This document shows, one piece after another, positions 1-6,287 of a DNA stretch of 8,202 bases. The stretch comes from Herminiimonas sp. (GTDB lineage: Bacteria; Pseudomonadota; Gammaproteobacteria; Burkholderiales; Burkholderiaceae). Within the stretch, counting starts at the first letter, position 1, and each line of letters opens with the position of its first letter. Location: the NCBI GenBank assembly GCA_014377155.1, contig JACMQD010000238.1, positions 1 to 8,202 on the forward strand, written 5' to 3'. The notes under the pieces were generated by a model that was not told where the DNA came from, did no database searches, and was given only the letters and a program-made list of their open reading frames with translations. The position numbers and the translations under genes are program-made.

Positions 1-137
1 ATGCCGGCGATTTCGTTGTAAATATCACGATAGGCGTCGGGTGTCGGGGCGATGCGATGCTTGGCCAGGCGACTGAACGTCTCGCGGGCGATGTCGGCAG
101 GGTTCTGACGCGGCGAAGGAGAGGGCTTGTCTGACAT
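1..137 (-). CDS. N-terminus of probable diguanylate cyclase (partial, cut by window edge)
   Basis: The first 45 codons of a minus-strand gene run off the left edge. The ATG is at 135-137 and the protein begins MSDKPSPSPRQNPADIARET, continuing with a helix and the stretch TPDAYRDIYNEIAG. From memory, this Asn-Pro-Ala-x-Ile-Ala-Arg-Glu / Pro-Thr-Pro-x-x-Tyr / Tyr-x-Glu-Ile-Ala-Gly pattern is typical of the N-terminal helical region of a family of betaproteobacterial GGDEF diguanylate cyclases. Such enzymes make cyclic di-GMP from two GTP. The GGDEF domain itself lies outside the window, so the function is inferred from the N-terminus alone. The Shine-Dalgarno sequence is poor: only a C/A-rich leader precedes the ATG. 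It lies 206 bases beyond the response-regulator stop, with a possible terminator between, so it is probably transcribed separately. Its position next to a GGDEF-EAL gene and a two-component pair fits a signalling cluster. Confidence 0.65.
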   Translation of the reverse strand, partial: MSDKPSPSPRQNPADIARETFSRLAKHRIAPTPDAYRDIYNEIAG

Positions 138-288
138 TTTTTTGTGGGTGGGGCAGGGCTGGCTGGATTGAACGGCTGGTTGGGAAGAATTTTATGATTT
201 TACGTTCGGTGATGGTTGAAACTTTCTACTTCGATCATCCCGGCGTTCGCAAATATTGATTAGCTTTGTAACTATGTTTTGCCTTGAT

Positions 289-309
289 AAAAAATAAACG
301 CATGTTTAT
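289..309 (-). terminator. Weak intrinsic terminator after the response regulator
   Basis: On the minus strand, 35 bases past the regulator stop codon, ATAAAC (309-304) pairs with GTTTAT (299-294) across a 4-base loop. Six T residues (294-289) follow, overlapping the end of the stem. The 6-bp stem has only one G-C pair, so termination would be inefficient unless helped by other factors. Position and orientation fit the end of the kinase-regulator transcript. Confidence 0.4.
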
Positions 310-343
310 CTGGCGCGCAAACCGACCAAGCCACATAACCATC

Positions 344-994
344 CTAATCCTCAACCAAGTGATTCTTGATCGCATAATGCGTCAACTCCGCATTGTGCCG
401 CAATTTCATTTTTACCAGCAGCCGCGAGCGATACATGCTGATCGTCTTCACCGATAATGCCAGGTCGGTAGCGATGTCGCTGACCGTCTTGCCAGATGCA
501 ATCAGCGTCAGCGTCTGGTATTCACGATCCGACAACGTTTCATGCGGCGGAATCTCGCGGTCGTCGCCGATCGTGTTGGCCAGTTCCTGCGCCAGTGCCG
601 GACTGATGTACTTGCGGCCGGCTGCGACCTGCCTGATCGCATTGACCAGTTCGGCAGGCGCGCTCTGCTTGTTGAGGTAACCCGCCGCACCTGCTTTCAA
701 CGATCGGATCGCATACTGATCCTCGCGATGCATCGACAACATGAGCACGGCAATTGCAGGTGTCTCTTTCCTGACCTGCTTGAGCACTTCGATGCCGCTG
801 CGATCGGGCATCGAGATATCCAGCAGCAGCACATCGCAGTCAATTTCCCGCGTACGCTTGATAGCATCGACGCCATTTTCTGCATGGCCGGCGACGATGA
901 TGTCCTTGGTATCGGCCAGGATTTGTTTCAAGCCTTCGCGCACGATCGCATGGTCATCGGCGATCAGCACCCTGATGATGTTCTTACCGGTCAT
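344..994 (-). CDS. NarL/FixJ-family two-component response regulator
   Basis: This 216-residue DNA-binding response regulator has two domains. The receiver domain (about residues 7-123) carries the acidic pair D13/D14, the phospho-acceptor D59 in LLLDISMPDRSG, the switch residue S87 and the conserved K109. The C-terminal LuxR-type helix-turn-helix (about 152-212) reads LSDREYQTLTLIASGKTVSD followed by a recognition helix around SVKTISMYRSRLL. Length and layout match NarL, UhpA and FixJ relatives. On phosphorylation it should dimerise and bind promoters; its targets cannot be read from this sequence. The ATG at 992-994 has only a weak GGA (1002-1004) upstream. It begins 64 bases after the stop of the histidine kinase gene on the same strand, so the two are almost certainly cotranscribed cognate partners. 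All phosphotransfer residues are intact. Confidence 0.93.
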   Translation of the reverse strand: MTGKNIIRVLIADDHAIVREGLKQILADTKDIIVAGHAENGVDAIKRTREIDCDVLLLDISMPDRSGIEVLKQVRKETPAIAVLMLSMHREDQYAIRSLKAGAAGYLNKQSAPAELVNAIRQVAAGRKYISPALAQELANTIGDDREIPPHETLSDREYQTLTLIASGKTVSDIATDLALSVKTISMYRSRLLVKMKLRHNAELTHYAIKNHLVED

Positions 995-1058
995 TCTGCT
1001 GTCCGAAAAAATGTGAGCGTCATGCGCTGTGCACAGATCGCTGATGAAACCGTCCGTT

Positions 1059-2483
1059 TCATAACGGGATCCTGATCGCTACGATACTTCCGCCCGATGG
1101 TGCCGCCGTAACCGACAGGTCGCCACCGAGCGCGATGGCGCGCTCGACCATGCCGCGGATGCCGAATGATTTCGGCTTCTGGCGGTCGGCGGTGCCGATG
1201 CCGCGGCCGTTGTCGGCGATCTCCATGCGTACCGCGCGATTGCTGCGAACCAGCCGCGCGGTGACGCGGGTGGCGTGCGCATGCTTGCTGATGTTGGTCA
1301 TCGCTTCCTGAAAAATCCGAAACAACGCAGTGGCCTGGTCGGGATGCAGTTCGATGTCCTTCTTATTCGACGTAAATTCGCAGGGGATGCCCCATTGCTT
1401 CTCGAACTCGCGCGCCTGCCAGTCGATTGCCGCGACCAGACCGAAATCGAGAATGCTGGGCCGCAGGTCGCCGGCAATACGATGGATTGCCTCGATGGTT
1501 CGGTCCACCAGCGAATCGGCGTAGGCTGCTTTTTCGGCAAGGAACCGGTCGCCCTCCGGCAAGCGCTTGGTCAATAACGCCAGCGCCATTTTGATGGCAG
1601 TCAGATTGCCGCCCATGTCGTCGTGAATTTCGCGCGCGATACGGGTACGTTCGTTTTCCTTGACCATCTCGACATGCGCAGAGAGTTCGGCTAACTGAGC
1701 GCGTGAGCGCTTGATTTCTTCCTGTTCCAGTTTGCTTTCGGTGATATTGGTCATGATGCCTTCCCACTGGACGCTGTCGCCGGCGCGGGTGCGCGGCGTA
1801 GCGCGCAGGTTGATCCACTTGATATCTTTCCAGGCCTCGATCCAGATGCGGCCTTCCCAGTTCCAGCCCTTCATTTCCAACGCCGAAGCAGCCATGGCGT
1901 CGAGGTAGGATTGCCGGTCCTCGCTCAGGATAAGCTGAAGAAACAGCGAGGAATCGGTATGCAACTGTTCCGCGCTGATGCCCAGTAGCGCATGACACCC
2001 TTCGCTGAGATACGGAAACGATACGTCCTGATTACCCTGCAGCCGAAATTGATAGACCAGCCCCGGCGTGTTGGAAACGATCGCCCGGAAGCGTGATTCG
2101 CTGGCGCGCAGCGCTTTGGCCGACTCGTGTCGCAGGCTGAGGTCGTTGCCGACTGCAATGAAGACCGGTCTGACCTCGTCATCGATCCGGAACAGGCGAA
2201 ATTCGATCGGATAGCAGGAGCCGTCCTTGCGCATCTGGGTGGTATCGAACCTGATGTGGTCGACTTCACCATTGCAGAGCGGCGCCACCATCGTTTTCCA
2301 GGCGAATGTCGACAGGCCGGGTGCAAGGTCGGAATAGGACATTCCCAACAGGTCGGCAGGGTCATGCTGAAGGCTGGCACCGGCAGCGGCGTTTGCCTCG
2401 ACGATGGCCAGTGTCTCGCATTCGATCACATAGATCTCGCTGAACGAGCCGTTCATGAGGACGGGCAGCCATTGCGCTTGCAT
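1059..2483 (-). CDS. Soluble PAS-PAS sensor histidine kinase (NarX/DegS class, HisKA_3)
   Basis: A 474-residue kinase with no membrane segment or signal peptide, so probably cytoplasmic. Two PAS-like regions occupy about residues 10-118 and 130-252; the first has the typical EANAAAG and KDGSCYPIEFRL strands, the second ends EGIMTNITESK. A coiled linker (about 250-280) leads to the HisKA_3 dimerisation motif ERTRIAREIHDDMGGNL, with phospho-acceptor H287. The ATPase domain has its N-box at FQEAMTNISKHAHAT (N397), DNGRGIG at 424-430 and GIRGM at 441-445. This H-D-x-M-G architecture belongs to kinases that phosphorylate LuxR-type regulators, which matches the gene 64 bases downstream. The PAS ligand is unknown; no haem or flavin signature is obvious. 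The ATG at 2481-2483 has a poor purine-rich leader (AAAAAGAAAGAA), and an in-frame ATG at codon 10 is a less likely alternative. Confidence 0.92.
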   Translation of the reverse strand: MQAQWLPVLMNGSFSEIYVIECETLAIVEANAAAGASLQHDPADLLGMSYSDLAPGLSTFAWKTMVAPLCNGEVDHIRFDTTQMRKDGSCYPIEFRLFRIDDEVRPVFIAVGNDLSLRHESAKALRASESRFRAIVSNTPGLVYQFRLQGNQDVSFPYLSEGCHALLGISAEQLHTDSSLFLQLILSEDRQSYLDAMAASALEMKGWNWEGRIWIEAWKDIKWINLRATPRTRAGDSVQWEGIMTNITESKLEQEEIKRSRAQLAELSAHVEMVKENERTRIAREIHDDMGGNLTAIKMALALLTKRLPEGDRFLAEKAAYADSLVDRTIEAIHRIAGDLRPSILDFGLVAAIDWQAREFEKQWGIPCEFTSNKKDIELHPDQATALFRIFQEAMTNISKHAHATRVTARLVRSNRAVRMEIADNGRGIGTADRQKPKSFGIRGMVERAIALGGDLSVTAAPSGGSIVAIRIPL

Positions 2484-2540
2484 CGATGATTCTTTCTTTT
2501 TACGGTATTGTGGTTAGGCGAAGGCGATCGGTCGGCAAAG

Positions 2541-2580
2541 TTTATATCGGCAACGCTGCAGCAGGCGACACAATTGCCGA
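2541..2580 (-). promoter_or_regulatory. Inverted repeat with -10-like hexamer in the gap before the kinase gene
   Basis: In the 146-base gap between the GGDEF-EAL stop and the kinase ATG, TCGGCAA (2547-2553) faces TTGCCGA (2574-2580) across 20 bases. A third TCGGCAA copy lies at 2532-2538. On the minus strand the repeat is followed directly by TATAAA (2546-2541), 57 bases before the kinase ATG, which could be a sigma-70 -10 element. No convincing -35 is seen. No T-run follows the stem, so it does not look like an intrinsic terminator. It could be an operator for separate control of the kinase-regulator pair, or chance. Confidence 0.25.
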
Positions 2581-2629
2581 TTTGTGGTTTATCGGTCGCG
2601 TCTTGGCAGGCCGGTGTAGCAAACGTCGT

Positions 2630-5026
2630 TCAGCCGACAGACGCGGCAGCGGCTGCGGCAACTTCCTTCGATACGTCTTGCGGCGGTGTCCATGCCGCTG
2701 CCCAGGCAACCACCTGATCCGCCGGCATCGGTTTGCTCATGAAGTAACCTTGCCCCTGATCGCAGCCCATCTCGACGAGCAAATCCCAGACTGCCTGCGT
2801 TTCGATGCCTTCGGCGACCACGCGCAAGCCCATGTTGTGCCCCAGGTCGATGGTGGACAAGACAATTTTTGAATCGTCCGCATCTTTTACCATGTTCATC
2901 ACGAACGACTTGTCGATCTTGAGTTCATCGACCGGCAGGCGTTTTAGATAGGCCAGCGATGAGTAGCCGGTGCCAAAATCGTCGATCGACAGCTCGATGC
3001 CCATTTCATGCAGTCCCTCCAGCGTTTGCAGCGCCCGCACCGGATCGTCCATGATCGCGCTTTCGGTAATCTCCAAACAGAACGACGCGGGGCCGATCTT
3101 GTGGCGCGCGAGTATCTCGGCGACCTTTTGCGGCAGGGTCTGGTCCAGCAGGTCGCGTGCCGAAAGGTTGACTGAAATTTTCGGATACAGACCTTGGCTG
3201 GCCAGTTCGCTGGACAGCGCGGCAGATCGTTCCAGCACCCACCGTGTCAGTATACGGATGAAGCCGCTTTGTTCCGAGAAAGGAATGAACTCGTCGGGAA
3301 AGATCATGCCTTTGACCGGATGCACCCACCGCACCAGCGCTTCAAGTCCGGTCATCTGGCCTGTACCGAGGACGATTTTCGGCTGCACGAAAAGGCGGAA
3401 TTCGTTATGTTCGGCGGCATGCCGCAAATCGCTCAACAATGACAGACTCTGCTGGCTGCCCTTATCGAATTTCGATTCGTACATGACCGCGTCATTGCCG
3501 CTGCGCTTGGCGGCGTACATCGCGATTTCAGCGCGACTGAGGACCGATTCGGCGTCGGCGCCATGTGCCGGAAACCCGGCGATACCGATGCCTGCGCCGA
3601 GATCGACGGTCTGGTCTTCCAGCGATATCGGAATTTCCAGCGATTTCAGGATGCGTGCAGCGATTTCCAAAGCGCCACTAGCGTCCGTGCCAGGCAACAG
3701 GATCGCAAACTCGTCGCCGCCGAGACGCGCGACATCATTGCCGCCACCGACGACCTGCAACTTCAGACGCGCGGCGACTTGTCCCAGTAAAGCATCGCCG
3801 AAGCTATGGCCGAGCACATCGTTGACGTTCTTGAACCGATCCAGGTCCAGTAGCAGGATGTGACACGCTTCATTGCGTTCGCGCGCGTGAGCGATCGCGG
3901 CGTCGAGCTGGAGTGCGAATTGCGCCCGGTTTGGCAAATTGGTCAAGGTATCCCAATATGCCAAGCGCCGGATTTCGACCTCGCGCTTGGCGATGTCTTC
4001 CCGCATATGGCCGAATGCCTTGGAAAGTTCGCCGATTTCATCATCGCGCCGGATGTCGATACGGGTGTCGTAGTCGCCCGCGCCGAGCCGCTTTGCGACA
4101 TCACCCAATTCACGTAACGGCCCGGTTATGCGTCGGGCGGTAAACACGCTACCGATTGCTGCGACGCAAATCCCGATGGCCGTCAGAATCAATAAGGTCA
4201 GTTGCAATTGCTTGTAAGGCGCGACGGCTTCACTTATCGAGCGTTGCAAAAGCACGATCGCTGCCTGACCACCGCCTTCGGCGAGGGGCAGGATGCGGGT
4301 ACTGAAGTCAGTGTCACCGATGCGCATTTCTGGCAGGTTCGATTCGCCAGGCGGAAGCTTTCCCAGCATTTCGGCAAGCATGTTGACCGCCGGTTGGTTT
4401 AATGTCGATGCCTTCGACACCCAGTTGCCGCGACCGGTACTAGTCAGAATCGATACCTGAAGCGAAGACAGGGCGCGCATCTCCTGCGCCATGCGCTGAT
4501 CGATCGGAAAGGCCATCGCCACCCAGCCAATGGTGACTGGCGCTTTTACCGGCACGACTACCAACTGATACGGATGGCTATCGACGATGCCGATACCGGT
4601 TGCGCCACCGGTTTCTTCCGCTTTATCGATCATTTGTACGATCGACATTTCAAGGGTGCCGGATGACTGGGCAGTGGTGCTTGCCTTGACGGCACGGTCG
4701 AGTCCTATCAATAGCGTCAGCGAGGCACCGATGCGTGCGCCATGGTTCGACAGCGCAGAGGCGATGGTCTCGTTGTCGTCACTGCTGATGGCCTGCCGAA
4801 AACCGTAGTCCGATGCCAGCAAGCGCGCGCCTTGGGTAAGCGTCTGGGCGTTTTGCGCAAGCAGGCGTTGGAAAACCCGCGTGCCCAGTTCAAGTTCCGT
4901 ACCGATTGCCGCACGCGAATTTTGTTCGATGCCGATACGGATAGCCAGGAAACCGGCGAGCTGCACTGCCAGAATCAAGATCAGAAAAACGATGACGATG
5001 CGGCTTTCAAGGCTGCGGAAGCGCAT
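2630..5026 (-). CDS. Membrane sensor HAMP-GGDEF-EAL cyclic-di-GMP enzyme
   Basis: A 798-residue inner-membrane c-di-GMP enzyme, counted from the ATG at 5024-5026. The N-terminus has a transmembrane helix (about 10-31), then a periplasmic sensor of about 240 residues that looks like a double-CACHE type, a second helix (about 276-295), HAMP (about 296-349), GGDEF (about 353-520) and EAL (about 530-780). The GGDEF motif (436-440) is intact in ARLGGDEFAILL. The EAL domain retains E562-A-L-x-R, N620, E652, DDFG (D682/D683), K703 and E739, the residues expected of an active phosphodiesterase. So both synthesis and hydrolysis of c-di-GMP are chemically possible. The product-inhibition I-site is degenerate (G427 and N430 where RxxD is expected). 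The tail is Ala-rich. An upstream TTG at 5051-5053 would add nine residues, but the ATG has AGGA five bases before it and gives a natural short basic N-terminus. The gene follows the cupredoxin gene on the same strand. Confidence 0.93.
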   Translation of the reverse strand: MRFRSLESRIVIVFLILILAVQLAGFLAIRIGIEQNSRAAIGTELELGTRVFQRLLAQNAQTLTQGARLLASDYGFRQAISSDDNETIASALSNHGARIGASLTLLIGLDRAVKASTTAQSSGTLEMSIVQMIDKAEETGGATGIGIVDSHPYQLVVVPVKAPVTIGWVAMAFPIDQRMAQEMRALSSLQVSILTSTGRGNWVSKASTLNQPAVNMLAEMLGKLPPGESNLPEMRIGDTDFSTRILPLAEGGGQAAIVLLQRSISEAVAPYKQLQLTLLILTAIGICVAAIGSVFTARRITGPLRELGDVAKRLGAGDYDTRIDIRRDDEIGELSKAFGHMREDIAKREVEIRRLAYWDTLTNLPNRAQFALQLDAAIAHARERNEACHILLLDLDRFKNVNDVLGHSFGDALLGQVAARLKLQVVGGGNDVARLGGDEFAILLPGTDASGALEIAARILKSLEIPISLEDQTVDLGAGIGIAGFPAHGADAESVLSRAEIAMYAAKRSGNDAVMYESKFDKGSQQSLSLLSDLRHAAEHNEFRLFVQPKIVLGTGQMTGLEALVRWVHPVKGMIFPDEFIPFSEQSGFIRILTRWVLERSAALSSELASQGLYPKISVNLSARDLLDQTLPQKVAEILARHKIGPASFCLEITESAIMDDPVRALQTLEGLHEMGIELSIDDFGTGYSSLAYLKRLPVDELKIDKSFVMNMVKDADDSKIVLSTIDLGHNMGLRVVAEGIETQAVWDLLVEMGCDQGQGYFMSKPMPADQVVAWAAAWTPPQDVSKEVAAAAAASVG

Positions 5027-5036
5027 GGTGGTCCTA
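5024..5036 (-). promoter_or_regulatory. Ribosome binding site deciding the GGDEF-EAL start
   Basis: The minus strand reads TTAGGACCACCATG. AGGA (5035-5032) stands five bases before the ATG (5026-5024). The TAG stop of the small upstream ORF (5036-5034) overlaps the AGGA, so ribosomes ending there would be delivered onto this site. This favours the ATG over the in-frame TTG at 5053 and makes translational coupling possible. Confidence 0.6.
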
Positions 5037-5174
5037 AGCGAGCACGCTGGCAAGACGCCAGGTCGGCGCTGTGATGGGTCGAAGGAATGCCTGCCGTCGA
5101 TGGGTAGCCTGCAGCGCCATCGTTCCGATCAGCGCGCGTTTATAACCACACGAGGCGATGCGAATGGTCGGCAT
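5034..5174 (-). CDS. Possible 46-residue ORF between cupredoxin and GGDEF-EAL genes
   Basis: A short minus-strand ORF fills nearly all of the gap between the cupredoxin gene and the GGDEF-EAL gene. It starts MPTIRIASCGYKRALIGTMA and ends RLASVLA before a TAG. Its ATG (5172-5174) comes six bases after the upstream TGA, with a modest GAG six bases before it. Its stop overlaps the Shine-Dalgarno sequence of the next gene. The peptide is basic, with about eight arginines, one cysteine and no clear membrane segment. I do not recognise a family. The tight spacing on both sides is what a coupled leader or small operon member would show. However, GC-rich DNA often keeps a frame of this length open by chance, and the opposite strand is also open here (4881-5729). 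Treat as tentative. Confidence 0.3.
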   Translation of the reverse strand: MPTIRIASCGYKRALIGTMALQATHRRQAFLRPITAPTWRLASVLA

Positions 5175-5180
5175 GACGTC

Positions 5181-5810
5181 TCAATTCGCCAGCGTGCCAT
5201 TTTTGGCGTTGATTTTAAACGACGCGCTCAGATCGGCGACTGTAATGGCAATGACTTGCTCGGGTACGGACGTCGTCGCAGGCGCCGTGTAATACCAGGC
5301 CTTGAGCTTGTAATTGCCCGCAGCCAGTCCGGTCAGTCTGGCCTTTCCGGCAGCGTCCGTCTTTGCAAAAAAGGGCGTCGATACGACATGGATGTACGCC
5401 ACCATCTGGTCATGGATATTGCACCCGACCACGACCGTGCCAGCCTTGTCGAGCAGCACCGGATTACCCGGTACACCGGAATACAGTTTGATATCGAAAG
5501 TTTTTGCTGGCGAAAACGAGTAGACGTGGTGGCGTACCGTGTCGTTGTTCGGAAACGATACGTCGGTTCCGGTCTGGACGACGCTGACCAGTGGCATGAA
5601 CTTACGGCCTTTTTGTTCGATTTCTGCGGAGCGCGCCGGTTTTTGCAAACTCTGTGCCGACAGGGCCTCGGCATACACCACAGTATCGGCGAGCGGCAGA
5701 CCTGCCGCGTCGGTCACCTGAATATTTAAAGAAACGGCACAAGCCGCTTCACTAACAATGAACAAGACTGCGCCAGCAGCGGAAAACGCCAGTCGTTTGT
5801 TGAGTATCAT
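5181..5810 (-). CDS. Secreted cupredoxin-like (amicyanin-type) copper protein
   Basis: A 209-residue exported protein. Residues 1-25 form a signal peptide: basic MILNKR, a hydrophobic core, and ACA before a likely cut at A25/V26. The middle has the layout of a type-1 copper cupredoxin. FPNNDTVRHHVYSFSP supplies the first histidine (H94, or H95) and GCNIHDQM supplies C130, H133 and M136, the Cys-x2-His-x2-Met spacing seen in amicyanin. The C-terminal part (about 148-200; TDAAGKARLTGLAAGNYKLK) resembles a carboxypeptidase-regulatory beta-sandwich, and residues 26-50 look like a similar opening strand pair. The expected role is a periplasmic electron carrier or copper-binding protein. Relatives are often labelled methylamine utilisation proteins, but no mau genes are present, so that label should not be taken as function. 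The ATG at 5808-5810 has a weak GGATCGG leader. The GGDEF-EAL gene follows 154 bases downstream. Confidence 0.82.
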   Translation of the reverse strand: MILNKRLAFSAAGAVLFIVSEAACAVSLNIQVTDAAGLPLADTVVYAEALSAQSLQKPARSAEIEQKGRKFMPLVSVVQTGTDVSFPNNDTVRHHVYSFSPAKTFDIKLYSGVPGNPVLLDKAGTVVVGCNIHDQMVAYIHVVSTPFFAKTDAAGKARLTGLAAGNYKLKAWYYTAPATTSVPEQVIAITVADLSASFKINAKNGTLAN

Positions 5811-6024
5811 GCGCTGCCGATCCGATAGGGTAAAAATTGTAATGTCGTAACGTGCTGCTAAATAACCGAGCGATGTTGCTGCAGAGAACGTGTCGCGGAT
5901 ACTTTATCATAAGTCGTTTTACAATTGCGTTGCCGGGCGAGAATAGACCGGCTAAAAGACGGCGAAAGTTGATGGTTCGCGCGAATTGGCACGATGCGTC
6001 GGTTTTCGGTACGCTGCAAGCCTT

Positions 6025-6074
6025 GGCGAACATTCGCCATCCGGCAAGCAGGGCAGGTTGTTACAGGCTTGCCG
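6025..6074. repeat. Two adjacent inverted repeats
   Basis: The first is GGCGA (6025-6029) against TCGCC (6034-6038) with a 4-base loop. The second, three bases on, is CGGCAAGC (6042-6049) against GCTTGCCG (6067-6074) with a 17-base loop. Neither is followed by a T-run on either strand, so they are not intrinsic terminators. They could be part of a non-coding transcript or a remnant of an older gene; function unknown. Confidence 0.35.
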
Positions 6075-6116
6075 ATACGCGATTCGACGCGTTCGATAAG
6101 GGGTTTTCCCAAGGCC

Positions 6117-6145
6117 TTCCAAAATCGAAACAAGTCGGTTATACT
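6117..6145 (+). promoter_or_regulatory. Probable sigma-70 promoter of tRNA-Arg
   Basis: TATACT at 6140-6145 is a good -10 element ten bases before the first tRNA base, placing transcription start a few bases upstream of the mature 5' end. The hexamer 17 bases before it, TTCCAA (6117-6122), is a poor -35. The -10 match and position carry the call. Confidence 0.5.
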
Positions 6146-6155
6146 TTCGTTTTTA

Positions 6156-6232
6156 GCGGCTGTAGCTCAGTTGGATAGAGTACTTGGCTACGAACCAAGG
6201 GGTCGTGGGTTCAATTCCTGCCAGCCGCACCA
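6156..6232 (+). tRNA. tRNA-Arg (anticodon ACG), CCA encoded
   Basis: A complete 77-base cloverleaf. The acceptor stem GCGGCTG (6156-6162) pairs perfectly with CAGCCGC (6222-6228), then discriminator A6229 and encoded CCA (6230-6232). The D-arm is GCTC/GAGT with loop AGTTGGATA. The anticodon stem CTTGG/CCAAG encloses loop CTACGAA, giving anticodon ACG (6190-6192). The T-arm has the standard TTCAATT loop (6210-6216), with two G-U pairs in its stem. A34 would be converted to inosine by TadA so that CGU, CGC and CGA are read. The integrase gene immediately downstream marks its 3' end as an integration target; because acceptor and T stems are intact, the inserted element has restored a functional gene. 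Confidence 0.97.
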
Positions 6233-6240
6233 GTAATTCA
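6205..6240. other. Inferred island attachment site (att) at the tRNA-Arg 3' end
   Basis: Tyrosine integrases of islands and prophages commonly cross over in the 3' half of a tRNA gene, leaving a direct repeat of that segment at the far end. Here the integrase stop codon lies only 41 bases past the CCA end and the sequence turns AT-rich from about this point. The exact core cannot be fixed, because its second copy is not inside this window. Confidence 0.4.
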
Positions 6241-6251
6241 GTAGCAAAATC

Positions 6252-6287
6252 AAGGACTTAGCGGCGAAAGCTTCTAAGTCCTTTTTT
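6252..6287 (+). terminator. Intrinsic terminator of tRNA-Arg, overlapping the integrase 3' end
   Basis: AAGGACTTAG (6252-6261) and CTAAGTCCTT (6274-6283) form a perfect 10-bp stem around a 12-base loop. Six T residues (6282-6287) overlap its foot. It starts 20 bases after the tRNA CCA and is oriented to stop the tRNA transcript. The right arm contains the last codons and the TAG (6276-6274) of the integrase gene on the other strand. On the minus strand only a broken T-run follows (TTGATTTT), so termination of integrase transcripts there would be weaker. Confidence 0.85.

Larger units (their letters stand above)
5811..6155. other. Gene-free stretch between the copper-protein gene and tRNA-Arg
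   Basis: These 345 bases separate the divergently oriented cupredoxin gene (minus) and tRNA-Arg (plus). Several short ORFs cross it on both strands, but none has a good ribosome binding site or a recognisable protein, and some run into the tRNA. It should hold the cupredoxin promoter, although I cannot fix one: TATGAT on the minus strand near 5905-5910 lacks a good -35. It also holds two inverted repeats (6025-6074) and the tRNA promoter. Confidence 0.6.

Noticed and set aside
991..1023. Ten-codon ORF ending in ATGA at the regulator start
   Set aside because: It overlaps the regulator ATG neatly but has no ribosome binding site and is short enough to be chance.
1363..1998. 211-residue minus-strand ORF inside the kinase gene
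   Set aside because: Alternative frame of a kinase whose own frame carries every expected motif.
2970..3863. 297-residue plus-strand ORF
   Set aside because: Antisense to the GGDEF and EAL domains; Ser/Arg/Ala-rich translation typical of a shadow frame.
5027..5053. TTG start adding nine residues to the GGDEF-EAL protein
   Set aside because: The downstream ATG has AGGA at five-base spacing, and the resulting MRFRSLESRI start directly precedes the first membrane helix; the TTG lacks comparable support.
4881..5729. 282-residue plus-strand ORF
   Set aside because: It lies antisense to the well-supported copper-protein gene and the start of the GGDEF-EAL gene, has an Arg-rich, low-quality protein, and shows no recognisable domain; it is a shadow of GC-rich coding sequence.
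5181..5810. Methylamine utilisation (mau) function for the copper protein
   Set aside because: The copper-ligand spacing is amicyanin-like, but no methylamine dehydrogenase or maturation genes are present, so only the cupredoxin fold is supported.
5852..6236. Plus-strand ORFs of 108 and 80 residues running into the tRNA
   Set aside because: They cross the tRNA promoter and the tRNA itself, lack ribosome binding sites and resemble no protein.
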